From HRBIN12 sp035762085 (GTDB taxonomy: Bacteria; Actinomycetota; UBA4738; HRBIN12), in contig DASTPT010000030.1 of the NCBI GenBank assembly GCA_035762085.1, positions 1 through 39,231 on the forward strand: a DNA stretch of 39,231 nt, read 5' to 3'. Under the pieces are notes generated by a model. The model saw only the letters and a program-made list of their open reading frames with translations, was not told the origin of the DNA and did not search any database. The translations under genes and the position numbers were made by a program. Positions within the stretch are counted from its first letter, which is position 1. Every line of letters starts with the position of its first letter. Below are positions 29,500-37,095 of this stretch, piece after piece.

Positions 29500-30552
29500 G
29501 TGCGCATCATCCGGAACGGCGACCGCGGCGAGGCGGTCCGCGACATCCAGCATCGCCTGACCGAACTCGGGCATCGTGTCGACCCCGCGGAGCTCGAGGG
29601 CGAGTTCGGGCGCTCCACCGAAGAGGCCGTTCGGGCCTTCCAGCGGGCGCGTCGGCTGCCCGCAGACGGCATCGTCGGTGCGGACACGTGGAACCAGCTG
29701 GTCGAGGCAGGCTACCGCCTGGGCGACCGCACCCTGTACCTCCGCTCGCCCGCCTTCCGCGGTGACGACGTCCGCGCGCTCCAGCGGATGCTGAACGCGC
29801 TCGGGTTCGACGCCGGCAAGGAGGACGGGATCCTCGGGCGTCGCACCGCCGACGCCGTGATGGAGTTCCAGCGCAACCTGGGCGACCAGGTGGACGGCAT
29901 CGTGGGACTCGACACGGTCCGGGCGCTCGAGCGGATGCGACCGACGCTCGGCGGACCGGGGTTCGCCGTCGTGCGCGAGGAGGAGGCGGTGAGGTCGATG
30001 GGCTCCTCGCTCGAGGGCGCCACGCTCGCCGTCGACGCCACCAGCCCCGAGCTCGAGCAGGTGAGCTTCGACCAGGCGCGAGGGGCCGACCTCGCCCTGT
30101 CGCTCGCGCTCGACCTCGGGCAGATCCTGGCCTTCCGAGGGGCGACCCCGGTGCTGCTGCGTCGGGCGAACGAATCACCCACCGCGTCCGACCGCGCCGA
30201 CACCGCGAACGCCGTCGAGGCGGCCGCCTGCGTCTCCCTGCACCTGACCGACGAGCACGCCGGCGCAGCGTGCGCGTACTGGGGCACGGCCACCACCCAC
30301 TCGCCGGCGGGCAGGCGCCTAGCCGAGTTGATCCAGGCGGAGCTGACGCGGGTCGGCCTGCCCGACGGCGGGATCCGGGCGCTCGGCGTGAGCCTGCTGC
30401 GCGAGACCCGGATGCCCGCGGTGCGCGTCGAGGTCGGGGGCGCCGCGTCGCTCGGCTCGGACCGCGGCCTCGAGCACGAGGCCGTCCGGCGAGGGGTTGC
30501 GGAGGCCGTCGCCGACGGGATCGCGCGGTTCCTGTCGGGCTCGGCCGCCTGA
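29500..30552 (+). CDS. cwlM: CwlM-like protein: two peptidoglycan-binding domains and a degenerate amidase_3 domain
   Basis: The 350-residue protein has no signal peptide, so it is probably cytoplasmic. Residues about 3-70 and 78-147 are two PG_binding_1 repeats (GEAVRDIQHRL ... DGIVGADTWNQL and DDVRALQRML ... DGIVGLDTVRAL). Residues about 175-346 resemble an N-acetylmuramoyl-L-alanine amidase (amidase_3). Its first zinc motif is VDATSPE instead of DPGHGG, and the second ligand Glu is Gly (RGADL). The third His (SLHL, about H248) and the catalytic Glu (RVEVG, about E311) remain. Zinc binding is therefore doubtful. In mycobacteria CwlM is likewise a cytoplasmic, kinase-controlled activator of MurA. 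The GTG start is chosen because the PG-binding fold begins there. Confidence 0.85.
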   Translation: MRIIRNGDRGEAVRDIQHRLTELGHRVDPAELEGEFGRSTEEAVRAFQRARRLPADGIVGADTWNQLVEAGYRLGDRTLYLRSPAFRGDDVRALQRMLNALGFDAGKEDGILGRRTADAVMEFQRNLGDQVDGIVGLDTVRALERMRPTLGGPGFAVVREEEAVRSMGSSLEGATLAVDATSPELEQVSFDQARGADLALSLALDLGQILAFRGATPVLLRRANESPTASDRADTANAVEAAACVSLHLTDEHAGAACAYWGTATTHSPAGRRLAELIQAELTRVGLPDGGIRALGVSLLRETRMPAVRVEVGGAASLGSDRGLEHEAVRRGVAEAVADGIARFLSGSAA

Positions 30553-30582
30553 GGGCTGGCCTCGCGCGGGTCGGACACGACC

Positions 30583-30687
30583 TCACGCACGGCGTCGCGA
30601 CAGTAGGGCCAACACCGTCCCGAGCAGCGCGCCGAGGGCGACCGCCTTCGCGGCTCGGCGCACCTCGGCGGGGGACGGTCGGTCCAT
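30583..30687 (-). CDS. 34-residue single-pass membrane protein
   Basis: A short open frame begins with ATG at 30687 and reads MDRPSPAEVRRAAKAV, then a hydrophobic Leu/Ala/Gly stretch (about 14-29), then a positive end (SRRRA). The layout (acidic/basic N-terminus, one helix, Arg cluster) fits a small inner-membrane protein. A TAGCAT box on the same strand ends 6 bases before the ATG, the same leaderless pattern as other genes here. No relative was recognised. Its transcript would run toward the cwlM gene, ending 31 bases past that gene's stop. Chance cannot be excluded for so short a frame. Confidence 0.55.
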   Translation of the reverse strand: MDRPSPAEVRRAAKAVALGALLGTVLALLSRRRA

Positions 30688-30693
30688 GCCACG

Positions 30694-30699
30694 ATGCTA
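30694..30699 (-). promoter_or_regulatory. leaderless -10 (TAGCAT) of the 34-residue gene
   Basis: On the minus strand TAGCAT ends 6 bases before the ATG at 30687. The plus strand over the same spot reads TGCTAGCCC, a weak extended -10 for the LLM gene. Confidence 0.45.
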
Positions 30700-30726
30700 G
30701 CCCAGGCGTTCGAGGAGGAGACGACG

Positions 30727-31686
30727 ATGCGCTTCGCCCTGATGCTCGAGGGTCAGGAAGGGGTCACGTGGCCGCAGTGGGTCGCGGTGGCGCAGACGGC
30801 CGAGCGGCTCGGGTTCGAGGCGCTGTTCACCTCGGACCACTACTACTCGGTGATGGGCGCCGAGGGCCGTGGGTCGAACGACGCGTGGACGATCCTCGCG
30901 GGTGTGGCCGCTCGCACGGAGCGGATCCGGCTCGGGACGATGGTCTCCCCCGTCACGTTCCGCCATCCCACCGTGCTCGCGAAGGTCGCGACCACCGTGG
31001 ACCACATCTCGGGAGGGCGGGTCGAGATCGGGATCGGCGCCGGATGGTGGCGCGAGGAGCACCGGACGCACGGGTTCCCGTTCCCGGCCACCGACGAGCG
31101 CTTCGAGATCCTGGAGGAGCAGGTCGAGATCGTGCACGGGCTCCTCACGCAGGAGCGGTTCTCGTTCGAGAGCCCCCACTACGCGATCGAGGGCTGCGAG
31201 TTCCTTCACAAGCCCGTCCAGCGGCCGCACCCGCCGATCATCCTCGGCGGGACGAAGGCAGGGCCGCGGATGCAGCGACTCGTCGCCCGGTTCGCCGACG
31301 AGTTCAACACCGTGGGCGGCACCCCCGAGGAGGTTCGGGAGCGCTTCGGCAGGATCCGCGACGCGCTCGATCGCGCCGATCGAGACCCGGGGAGCGTCAC
31401 GACCTCGATGATGACCTGGTTCTTCGTCGGCGCGGACGAGGCCGGATGGCGCGAGCGCGTCGAGCGTGCCCGGCGGAGCGACCCGACGGCGGGCTCGCCG
31501 GAGGACTTCCTCGAGGACGTCTGGCGCGACTGCATCGTCGGCGCGCCGGATCGGGCGATCGAGCGCCTGCGCGAGTACGCGGACGCCGGGGTCCAGCGGA
31601 TGGTGCTCAACCATCAGCTGGTCGACGACCTCGAGATGCTCGAGACCTTCGCGTCCCACGTGATGCCGGCGCTCGCCGAGGCCTAG
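30727..31686 (+). CDS. LLM-class F420-dependent oxidoreductase
   Basis: The 319-residue protein is a luciferase-like monooxygenase-family TIM barrel. Visible blocks are AERLGFEALFTSDHYYSV, RIRLGTMVSPVTFRHPTVLAKVATTVDHISGGRVEIGIGAGWW, and PPIILGGTKAGPRM. The SGGRVEIGIGAGWW stretch is typical of F420-using members of actinobacteria. The substrate is unknown. The ATG at 30727 has GAGGAGGAG 6 bases upstream, and an ATG at 30694 in the same frame lies inside the promoter region. A strong hairpin follows its stop. F420 dependence is inferred from family resemblance, not from a diagnostic residue. Confidence 0.88.
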   Translation: MRFALMLEGQEGVTWPQWVAVAQTAERLGFEALFTSDHYYSVMGAEGRGSNDAWTILAGVAARTERIRLGTMVSPVTFRHPTVLAKVATTVDHISGGRVEIGIGAGWWREEHRTHGFPFPATDERFEILEEQVEIVHGLLTQERFSFESPHYAIEGCEFLHKPVQRPHPPIILGGTKAGPRMQRLVARFADEFNTVGGTPEEVRERFGRIRDALDRADRDPGSVTTSMMTWFFVGADEAGWRERVERARRSDPTAGSPEDFLEDVWRDCIVGAPDRAIERLREYADAGVQRMVLNHQLVDDLEMLETFASHVMPALAEA

Positions 31687-31713
31687 GAGCGCATCCGGAT
31701 CGGATCGCGCTCC
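31686..31713 (+). terminator. terminator-like hairpin after the LLM gene
   Basis: GGAGCGC-ATCCG-GAT-CGGAT-c-GCGCTCC forms a 12-bp stem with one bulged base and a 3-base loop. It begins at the last base of the stop codon. No T-run follows. Confidence 0.5.
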
Positions 31714-31736
31714 AGTGTTCCGACCTGGGACGTTGC

Positions 31737-31742
31737 TACCAT
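31737..31742 (+). promoter_or_regulatory. -10 box (TACCAT) of the aminotransferase-ddl operon
   Basis: TACCAT ends 10 bases before the ATG at 31753, giving a leader of about three bases and no ribosome site. Confidence 0.45.
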
Positions 31743-31752
31743 CGGGCCTTCC

Positions 31753-32979
31753 ATGGCCGAGTTCAACGTCGACCCCTACGTCGAGCTGTACGCCCGACGC
31801 ACCAGCGGCATGTCCGCCTCGGAGGTGCGGGCGCTGTTCGCGGTGGCGTCTCGGCCCGAGGTCGTCTCCTTCGCGGGCGGGATGCCGTTCGTCCAGGCGA
31901 TCCCCGTCGAGCACGTCCTCGAGATCCTCGAGGCCGTCCTGATGGAGGAGGCCCACGTCGCTCTCCAGTACGGCGGCGGGCAGGGCTCGCCCGCGCTCCG
32001 CGCGCGCCTGGCCATGCTGATGGCCGAGGAGGGCACGCTCGCCGACCCCGAGGACATGGTCGTGACGACCGGTGCGCAGCAGGCCCTCGACCTCGTCGGC
32101 AAGGTGCTGATCGACCCCGGGGACCTCGTCGCGGTCGAGGCCCCCGCGTACGTCGGCGCCCTCTCGGCGTTCAGCGCGTACGAGCCCCGGTACCTGCAGA
32201 TCGAGCTGGACGACGAGGGGATGGTGGTCGAAGGGCTCGAGGAGGCGCTCGTCCGTGGCGAGCGCCCGAAGTTCGTCTACACGGTGCCGAACTTCCACAA
32301 CCCCGCGGGTGTCACGATGTCGGCACGCCGCCGAGGGCATCTCGTCGCGCTGTGTCGAGAGGCCCGTATCCCGATCGTGGAGGACAACCCCTACGGGCTC
32401 CTGCGGTTCGAGGGCGACATGGAGCCCACCCTCCGATCGCTGGACCCGGAGAACGTGATCTACCTCGGCACGGTCTCGAAGGTCTTCTCGCCCGGCGTTC
32501 GTGTGGGGTGGGCGCTCGCGGAGTCCGGTGTGCTGCAACGGTTGGTCCTGGCGAAGGAGGCGGCCGACCTGTGCGCCAGCAACCTCAACATGCTGCTGAC
32601 CGAGCGCTACCTGGCCGGTGAGACGTGGCGGGCGAACCTCGAGCGCCTCGTCGGGACGTACCGGCGACGGCGTGACGTGATGCTCGCGGCGCTCGGGGAG
32701 CGCTTCCCGACCGACGCCGAGTGGACCCGTCCCGCCGGTGGCTTCTACGTGTGGGTTACGCTCCCCGCGTACCTCGACACGCGCGTGCTCCTGGCCGCGG
32801 CCGTCGAGCGTCGCGTCGCGTACGTCCCGGGGACCGCGTTCTACCCGGACGGAAGGGGGACCGATACGATGCGCCTCGCGTTCTGCTATCCGACGGAGGA
32901 CCGGATCGAAGAGGGGGTGAGGCGGCTCGGCGAGCTCCTCGCGGACGAGGAGGAGCTCTACCGGTCGCTGTCCCGGTGA
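31753..32979 (+). CDS. PLP-dependent aminotransferase (class I, LysN/MocR-type fold)
   Basis: The 408-residue enzyme belongs to fold-type I aminotransferases. Motifs are ISFAGG-like VVSFAGGMP at the N-terminus, then LQYGGGQGSPALR, VTTGAQQALDLVGK, YTVPNFHNPAGVTMS and VEDNPYGLLRFEG. The PLP Lys lies in TVSKVFSPGVRVGW, and late residues include GGFYVWVTL. This set is typical of 2-aminoadipate/kynurenine-type aminotransferases and of the catalytic half of MocR regulators. There is no N-terminal GntR domain, so it is an enzyme. The amino donor and acceptor are unknown. It overlaps the Ddl-like ligase gene by GTGA, so it may supply an amino or keto acid related to that ligase. Confidence 0.9.
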   Translation: MAEFNVDPYVELYARRTSGMSASEVRALFAVASRPEVVSFAGGMPFVQAIPVEHVLEILEAVLMEEAHVALQYGGGQGSPALRARLAMLMAEEGTLADPEDMVVTTGAQQALDLVGKVLIDPGDLVAVEAPAYVGALSAFSAYEPRYLQIELDDEGMVVEGLEEALVRGERPKFVYTVPNFHNPAGVTMSARRRGHLVALCREARIPIVEDNPYGLLRFEGDMEPTLRSLDPENVIYLGTVSKVFSPGVRVGWALAESGVLQRLVLAKEAADLCASNLNMLLTERYLAGETWRANLERLVGTYRRRRDVMLAALGERFPTDAEWTRPAGGFYVWVTLPAYLDTRVLLAAAVERRVAYVPGTAFYPDGRGTDTMRLAFCYPTEDRIEEGVRRLGELLADEEELYRSLSR

Positions 32980-33926
32980 GCGCGGAGCGCGTAGCGGTCC
33001 TCGCGGGCGGACGCTCGCCGGAGCGTGAGGTCTCGCTCCGCTCGGGGCACCGCGTGACGACGGCCCTGCGCTCGCGCGGCTACGACGCGACCGTCGTGGA
33101 CCCCGCCGAGCGCCCATTCGTCGAAACCCTCTCTGCCGCAACAGTTTCCGCGTGCTACGTAGCGCTGCACGGGAAGGAGGGAGAGGACGGCACCGTGCAG
33201 CGGCTGCTCGAGCTGCTCGAGCTGCCGTACACGGGCACCGGCCCGTTCGCGTGTGAGACGACCTTCGACAAGGTCCTCGCGAAGGACGTCCTGGCCGCGG
33301 CCGGCGTCCCGACCCCGCCGTGGGCGGTCGTCGAGGCCGCGGCCCTCCGGGACCTGGGCGCGGGGGCGATCCTGCACCGGCTCGCCGAGCGTGTGTCGCT
33401 GCCGGCCGTGGTGAAGCCATCGCGTGCCGGATCGGCGATGGGCATGTCGTTCGTCGAGCGCGAGGCCGATCTCCCGCACGCGGTCATGAACGCCCTGTCC
33501 TTCTCCGAGGCCGCGATCGTCGAGCGTCGGATCGACGGGGTCGAGGTCGCGGCCTCGATGCTGGGCTCCCCCGAGGACGCGCTGCCGCTCGTTGAGGTGA
33601 CGCCGAAGTCCGGCGTGTACGACTACGCGGCCCGATACACGGCGGGCGCCACCGAGTACCACGCGCCCGCACGGCTCGACGCCAACACGACGAGTGCCGT
33701 GCAGAACATTGCGGCGCAGACGTTCCGAGCGCTCGATCAACGAGACGTCAGCCGAGCGGACATCCTGGTCGCACCCGACGGCACGCCCTGGGTCGTCGAC
33801 GTGAACGTCTCCCCCGGGATGACCGATACCAGCCTCCTACCGATGGCGGCTCAGGCCGCCGGCATCGCCTTCGCAGATCTGTGCGAGCGGGTGCTCCGCC
33901 TGGCGCTGGTGCGCGGGCACAGCTAG
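32976..33926 (+). CDS. ddl: D-alanine-D-alanine ligase-like ATP-grasp enzyme
   Basis: The 316-residue ATP-grasp enzyme resembles Ddl, which makes the D-Ala-D-Ala end of peptidoglycan stems. VLAGGRSPEREVSLRSG, HGKEGEDGTVQ and YTGTGPFACETTFDK are the N-terminal blocks. VKPSRAGSAMGMSFV holds the nucleotide-loop Ser, and VYDYAARYTAGATEYHAPA keeps the Tyr linked to dipeptide rather than depsipeptide formation. The metal site reads VVDVNVSPGMTD, with Asp where Ddl has Glu. EGSS is AGSA, and QGxLE is QRLLE. It may be the cell's Ddl or a paralogue with another substrate. The GTG overlaps the aminotransferase stop. A hairpin lies over its own stop codon. Confidence 0.82.
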   Translation: MSAERVAVLAGGRSPEREVSLRSGHRVTTALRSRGYDATVVDPAERPFVETLSAATVSACYVALHGKEGEDGTVQRLLELLELPYTGTGPFACETTFDKVLAKDVLAAAGVPTPPWAVVEAAALRDLGAGAILHRLAERVSLPAVVKPSRAGSAMGMSFVEREADLPHAVMNALSFSEAAIVERRIDGVEVAASMLGSPEDALPLVEVTPKSGVYDYAARYTAGATEYHAPARLDANTTSAVQNIAAQTFRALDQRDVSRADILVAPDGTPWVVDVNVSPGMTDTSLLPMAAQAAGIAFADLCERVLRLALVRGHS

Positions 33927-33943
33927 TCCATCACAGACTAGCT
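33921..33943. terminator. hairpin terminator between ddl and parB
   Basis: AGCTAGTC-7 bases-GACTAGCT is a perfect 8-bp stem spanning the ddl stop codon and followed by TT. A second small stem (TGACC/GGTCA) lies just beyond it. Together they can end transcription from both converging operons. Confidence 0.5.
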
Positions 33944-33956
33944 TTGACCGACCGGG

Positions 33957-34844
33957 TCACTCAGTCGGGGCGAGCCCGGGGCCGGAGCCGACGATCTCGG
34001 AGACGATGCGCTCGAGGTCGTCGGCCGAGCCGAACTCGATGATGACGCGCCCGCGCTTCTTCCCCATCTGGATCTGTACCCGCGTCGCGAGCTGCTCGGA
34101 CAGGATCTCCTCGACCTCGGCGAGCGACGAGCCGTCGGGAGCGGGCGGCTTCGCCGGCTTCTCGGCCGCCGGGGAGACGGGGTGCTCAAGGTAGTTGCGG
34201 ACCAGTTCCTCGACCTCGCGGACCGAGAGGTCCTCGGCCACGGAACGCAGCGCCAGCGTGGTCTGCGCCTCGGGGTCGGCGAGCGACAGGAGGGCCCGTC
34301 CGTGACCGGCCTGGATCTTCCCCTCGGCGAGGAGCTGTTGGACCCCGGTGGGCAGCGCGAGGAGCCGGATCGTGTTGGCAACGTGCGAGCGGGAAACGCC
34401 GAGCCGCTCGGCCAGGGTCTCCTGCTTCAGCCCGAGCTCTTCGAGCAGCTCGCGGAAGGCCTCGGCGAGCTCGACGGGGTTGAGGTTCTCGCGGTGGATG
34501 TTCTCGATGAGCGCCTCGCGCAGGGACTCGGAGTCGTCGCTCTCCCGGAGGATGACGGGCACGGTGGCGAGCCCGGCGAGCTTGGCGGCCCGCAGCCGCC
34601 GCTCCCCCGCGATCAGCTCGTAGCCGTCCGCGGACCTGCGGACGACCACCGGCTGCAGGATCCCGACCTCCTGGATCGACAGCGCAAGCGCCTGCAGCGT
34701 CTCGTCGTCGAACATCGCCCTCGGCTGCCGGCGATTCGGCTGGATCGCCCCAACCGGCAGCTCCATCGGGCCCGCCCCACCCTCCTCTGGAGCGCCGGGG
34801 ATCAGCGCGGACAGCCCCCGCCCCAGTCCGCCTCGCTTCGTCAT
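33957..34844 (-). CDS. parB: chromosome-partitioning protein ParB
   Basis: The 295-residue ParB binds parS and spreads as a CTP-dependent clamp for chromosome segregation. The N-terminus begins MTKRGGLGRGLSALIP, the ParA-stimulating region. The CTP/parS domain has QPNRRQPR, LIAGERRLRAA (about 78-87) and ENIHRENLNP (about 114-123). The HTH is LAERLGVSRSHVANTIRLL (about 144-162). The C-terminal dimerisation domain follows an Ala/Pro-rich linker. The ATG at 34844 overlaps the parA stop (ATGA) and has GAGGAGG upstream. A consensus parS lies at 37088-37103. It is the last gene of the origin-proximal operon. Confidence 0.97.
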   Translation of the reverse strand: MTKRGGLGRGLSALIPGAPEEGGAGPMELPVGAIQPNRRQPRAMFDDETLQALALSIQEVGILQPVVVRRSADGYELIAGERRLRAAKLAGLATVPVILRESDDSESLREALIENIHRENLNPVELAEAFRELLEELGLKQETLAERLGVSRSHVANTIRLLALPTGVQQLLAEGKIQAGHGRALLSLADPEAQTTLALRSVAEDLSVREVEELVRNYLEHPVSPAAEKPAKPPAPDGSSLAEVEEILSEQLATRVQIQMGKKRGRVIIEFGSADDLERIVSEIVGSGPGLAPTE

Positions 34845-36481
34845 CGACCGCCTCCTCTGCGGAACAAGCTCCACCGACGCCTGCCCGAACCCTCCACCTC
34901 GTCCTGGTGTTCTCCTGCCTCAGGCGTTCCGTGATCGCCGGCCGCATCGCGGTCCTCGATCCGGATCACGGCGTCCGGGTGCACGATGGGCTCCGGTTCA
35001 GGTTCCGGCTCCAGATCGATCTCGCGCACTCGAGGGGGCTCGGCTGGGCCTCCGACGGCCTCACGCTCGGGTCGGGCCTCAGCCTCGAGCGCGGCGATGA
35101 ACGCCTCGGACCCGTCGGCGTCCGGCGGTCGCGGTGCGACGACAGGCTCACCCGAAGGTTCCGCCTCATGCTCGGTGGCCTCCTGGACCGATGGCGGTCC
35201 CGGCGCGGCGACCGCGGGCGCATCTCGGGTCGCCTCCTCGACCTCGGCGGATGGAGGTTCGGGCTCCACGGTAGGCGTCTCGGGCGGCTCCTCCGTCTGT
35301 GACGCGGCCGCTTCCTCGACCGGCGGCACGGCTTCGTACGGCTCCTCGGGTTCGAGCGCAGCCTCGGCCTCACGCACCGCCTCGGCCTCAGGCACCGCCT
35401 CCGCCTCAGGCACCGCCTCGGCGTCGATGGCTTCCGAGGGCACGACCTCGTCCACCGCCCGCCGGAGCGGCCTGGGGGCGTGCATCGGCTCGGGTTCGGG
35501 TGGCGGGACCGACACCCGGGGGATGTCCTCGAACGAGGGGAGCGGCTGGTCCAACGGCATCTTGGAGGCGACCTCCTTGGCCAGGTCGCGATAGCACTCG
35601 GCGCCGCGCGAGCGAGGATCGTAGACGGTGATCGGCTGACCGAATCCCGGCGCCTCGGACAGCCGGACCGTGCGCGGGATCACGGTGCGGTACACGCGCT
35701 TGCCGAAGTACCGGCGGACCTCCTGCACCACCTGCTCCGAGAGCTTCGTGCGCGGGTCGTACATCGTCATCACGATGCCGGTGAGGCGAAGGTCCGGGTT
35801 CACGTTCTGCTGAACCAGACTCACGTTCCTGAGCAGCTGACCGAGCCCCTCGAGGGCGTAGTACTCGCACTGGATCGGGACGATGAGCTCCTGCGCGGCC
35901 GCCAGGGCGTTGACGGTCAGGAGCCCGAGGGAGGGGGGGCAGTCGAGGAAGACGAAGTCGTACTCGTTCCCCTTGAGCGGCTCGAGCGCCTTGCGCAGCC
36001 GCAACTCCCGGGAGAACTGGCTCACCAGCTCGATCTCGGCACCCGCGAGGTCGATCGTCGAGGGGATCGCGAACAGGCCGTCCACGGGCGTCGGGACGAT
36101 CGCGCCGTCGATCGGCGCATCGGTGGCAAGGACGTCGTAGACCGTCACCTCGCGTGCCTCGTGACGGATGCCGAGCCCTGTCGACGCGTTCCCCTGCGGA
36201 TCGAGGTCGACGACCAGGATGCGATAGCCGAGCTCGGCCAGGGCCGCGCCCAGGCTCACGGCCGTCGTGGACTTGCCCACCCCGCCCTTCTGGTTCGCGA
36301 CCGCGATGATCCGCGACGCCTTCGCCTTCCGAGGGCGGGCGGTTGACTTGGGATCGGGCCTCACGGGGGGTTCATCCGACTTCCTGCTCGATGCGGTTCG
36401 GGCCTGTGCAGGACGCGCGGCAGCCACGCGGGGTGCCTTCGAGGAGGCGGGGGTCGCCGGCGAGGCGCTGCGCCTGGTCAC
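34841..36481 (-). CDS. parA: ParA ATPase with long acidic C-terminal tail
   Basis: ParA drives segregation of ParB-parS complexes. The Walker ATPase domain spans about residues 57-310. It has a deviant Walker A KGGVGKST (65-72), VVDLDPQGNAS (switch I, about 90-100), FLDCPPSLGLLTVNAL (Walker B region) and PQ-type CEYYALEGLGQLL. The first 55 residues are basic and disordered. After about residue 311 comes a tail of about 230 residues, very rich in Glu, Pro and Ala. It contains VPEAEA repeats and ends in the basic RRRWSLFRRGGGR. Ordinary ParA proteins lack this tail. The tail is in frame and its stop overlaps the parB start, so it is not a sequencing artefact of a stop. The GTG start shares one base with the rsmG stop. 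Confidence 0.94.
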   Translation of the reverse strand: MTRRSASPATPASSKAPRVAAARPAQARTASSRKSDEPPVRPDPKSTARPRKAKASRIIAVANQKGGVGKSTTAVSLGAALAELGYRILVVDLDPQGNASTGLGIRHEAREVTVYDVLATDAPIDGAIVPTPVDGLFAIPSTIDLAGAEIELVSQFSRELRLRKALEPLKGNEYDFVFLDCPPSLGLLTVNALAAAQELIVPIQCEYYALEGLGQLLRNVSLVQQNVNPDLRLTGIVMTMYDPRTKLSEQVVQEVRRYFGKRVYRTVIPRTVRLSEAPGFGQPITVYDPRSRGAECYRDLAKEVASKMPLDQPLPSFEDIPRVSVPPPEPEPMHAPRPLRRAVDEVVPSEAIDAEAVPEAEAVPEAEAVREAEAALEPEEPYEAVPPVEEAAASQTEEPPETPTVEPEPPSAEVEEATRDAPAVAAPGPPSVQEATEHEAEPSGEPVVAPRPPDADGSEAFIAALEAEARPEREAVGGPAEPPRVREIDLEPEPEPEPIVHPDAVIRIEDRDAAGDHGTPEAGEHQDEVEGSGRRRWSLFRRGGGR

Positions 36482-37095
36482 TACCGCGCCATGATAACGA
36501 GCGGCCCGCCCCTTTCAAGCACGGGCGCGGGTGGGATCTCCGGCGTTCGTCCGGCGATCCGGGCGGGGATCCGGGCGCCCTCGCCCGCGAAGTACACCAG
36601 CCGCCCACCGGGCCGCAACAACGGCTCGGCGAGCTCCCAGGCGCGGGGAAGGGCCGCAAGCGCCCGCGCGAAGCACAGATCGACGGGCTGGGACAGGTCC
36701 TCGATCCGCGATCGGAGCACCCGGGCGTTCGCGAGCCCAAGTCGCTCGACGGCCAGTTCCAGGAACGCGGCCCGGCGGGCTCGGATCTCGACGAGACGAA
36801 CCGTCAGCGTCGGGCGCGCGACCGCCACGACGATGCCGGGGAGCCCGGCCCCGGAGCCCAGGTCGTACGCGTCGCGATCGGACTCCTCGACCACGGCGGT
36901 CGCCCTCAGCGAGTCGAGGATATGTCTGGTCCGAAGGCGGCGTGCATCCGCGTCGGCGACCATGCGCGCGGGAACGGCGCGCTCGAGGATCAGGCTCTCG
37001 AAGAGCTGGAGCGACCTTGCCTGCAGCAGGGACAGGCGCACCCCCATGGATGCCGCGGCGTCACCCAGCTCGGCCGGCTCGTCGCGATGTTTCAC
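36481..37095 (-). CDS. rsmG: 16S rRNA (guanine-N7) methyltransferase RsmG
   Basis: This SAM methyltransferase (204 residues, also called GidB) modifies a guanine in the 530 loop of 16S rRNA, and loss of it gives low-level streptomycin resistance in known bacteria. The signature is TRHILDSL (about 55-62), then DLGSGAGLPGIVVAVARP (SAM site) and VEIRARRAAFLELAVERLGL. The GTG start at 37095 lies inside the parS palindrome. An ATG 16 codons later exists but would remove the conserved N-terminal helix. It sits between jag and parA, as in most actinobacteria. Confidence 0.95.
   Translation of the reverse strand: MKHRDEPAELGDAAASMGVRLSLLQARSLQLFESLILERAVPARMVADADARRLRTRHILDSLRATAVVEESDRDAYDLGSGAGLPGIVVAVARPTLTVRLVEIRARRAAFLELAVERLGLANARVLRSRIEDLSQPVDLCFARALAALPRAWELAEPLLRPGGRLVYFAGEGARIPARIAGRTPEIPPAPVLERGGPLVIMAR

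Noticed and set aside
26857..29574. Very long open frame on the minus strand opposite menE, trxB and trxA (about 900 codons), with similar ones at 30697-33420 and 4454-5971
   Set aside because: It lies wholly opposite genes with clear family motifs. High-GC third positions remove stops from the opposite strand. Translations are low-complexity Arg/Ala/Pro/Gly with no recognisable domain.
33137..33154. Possible second parS-like sequence (AGTTTCCGCGTGCTAC)
   Set aside because: Several mismatches to the palindrome, and it lies within ddl codons. Only the site at 37088-37103 is perfect.
35340..35430. Short tandem repeats in DNA (units of about 18 bases) within the parA tail
   Set aside because: They translate as VPEAEA repeats in frame and belong to the ParA tail. 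There is no sign of a non-coding repeat or integration site.
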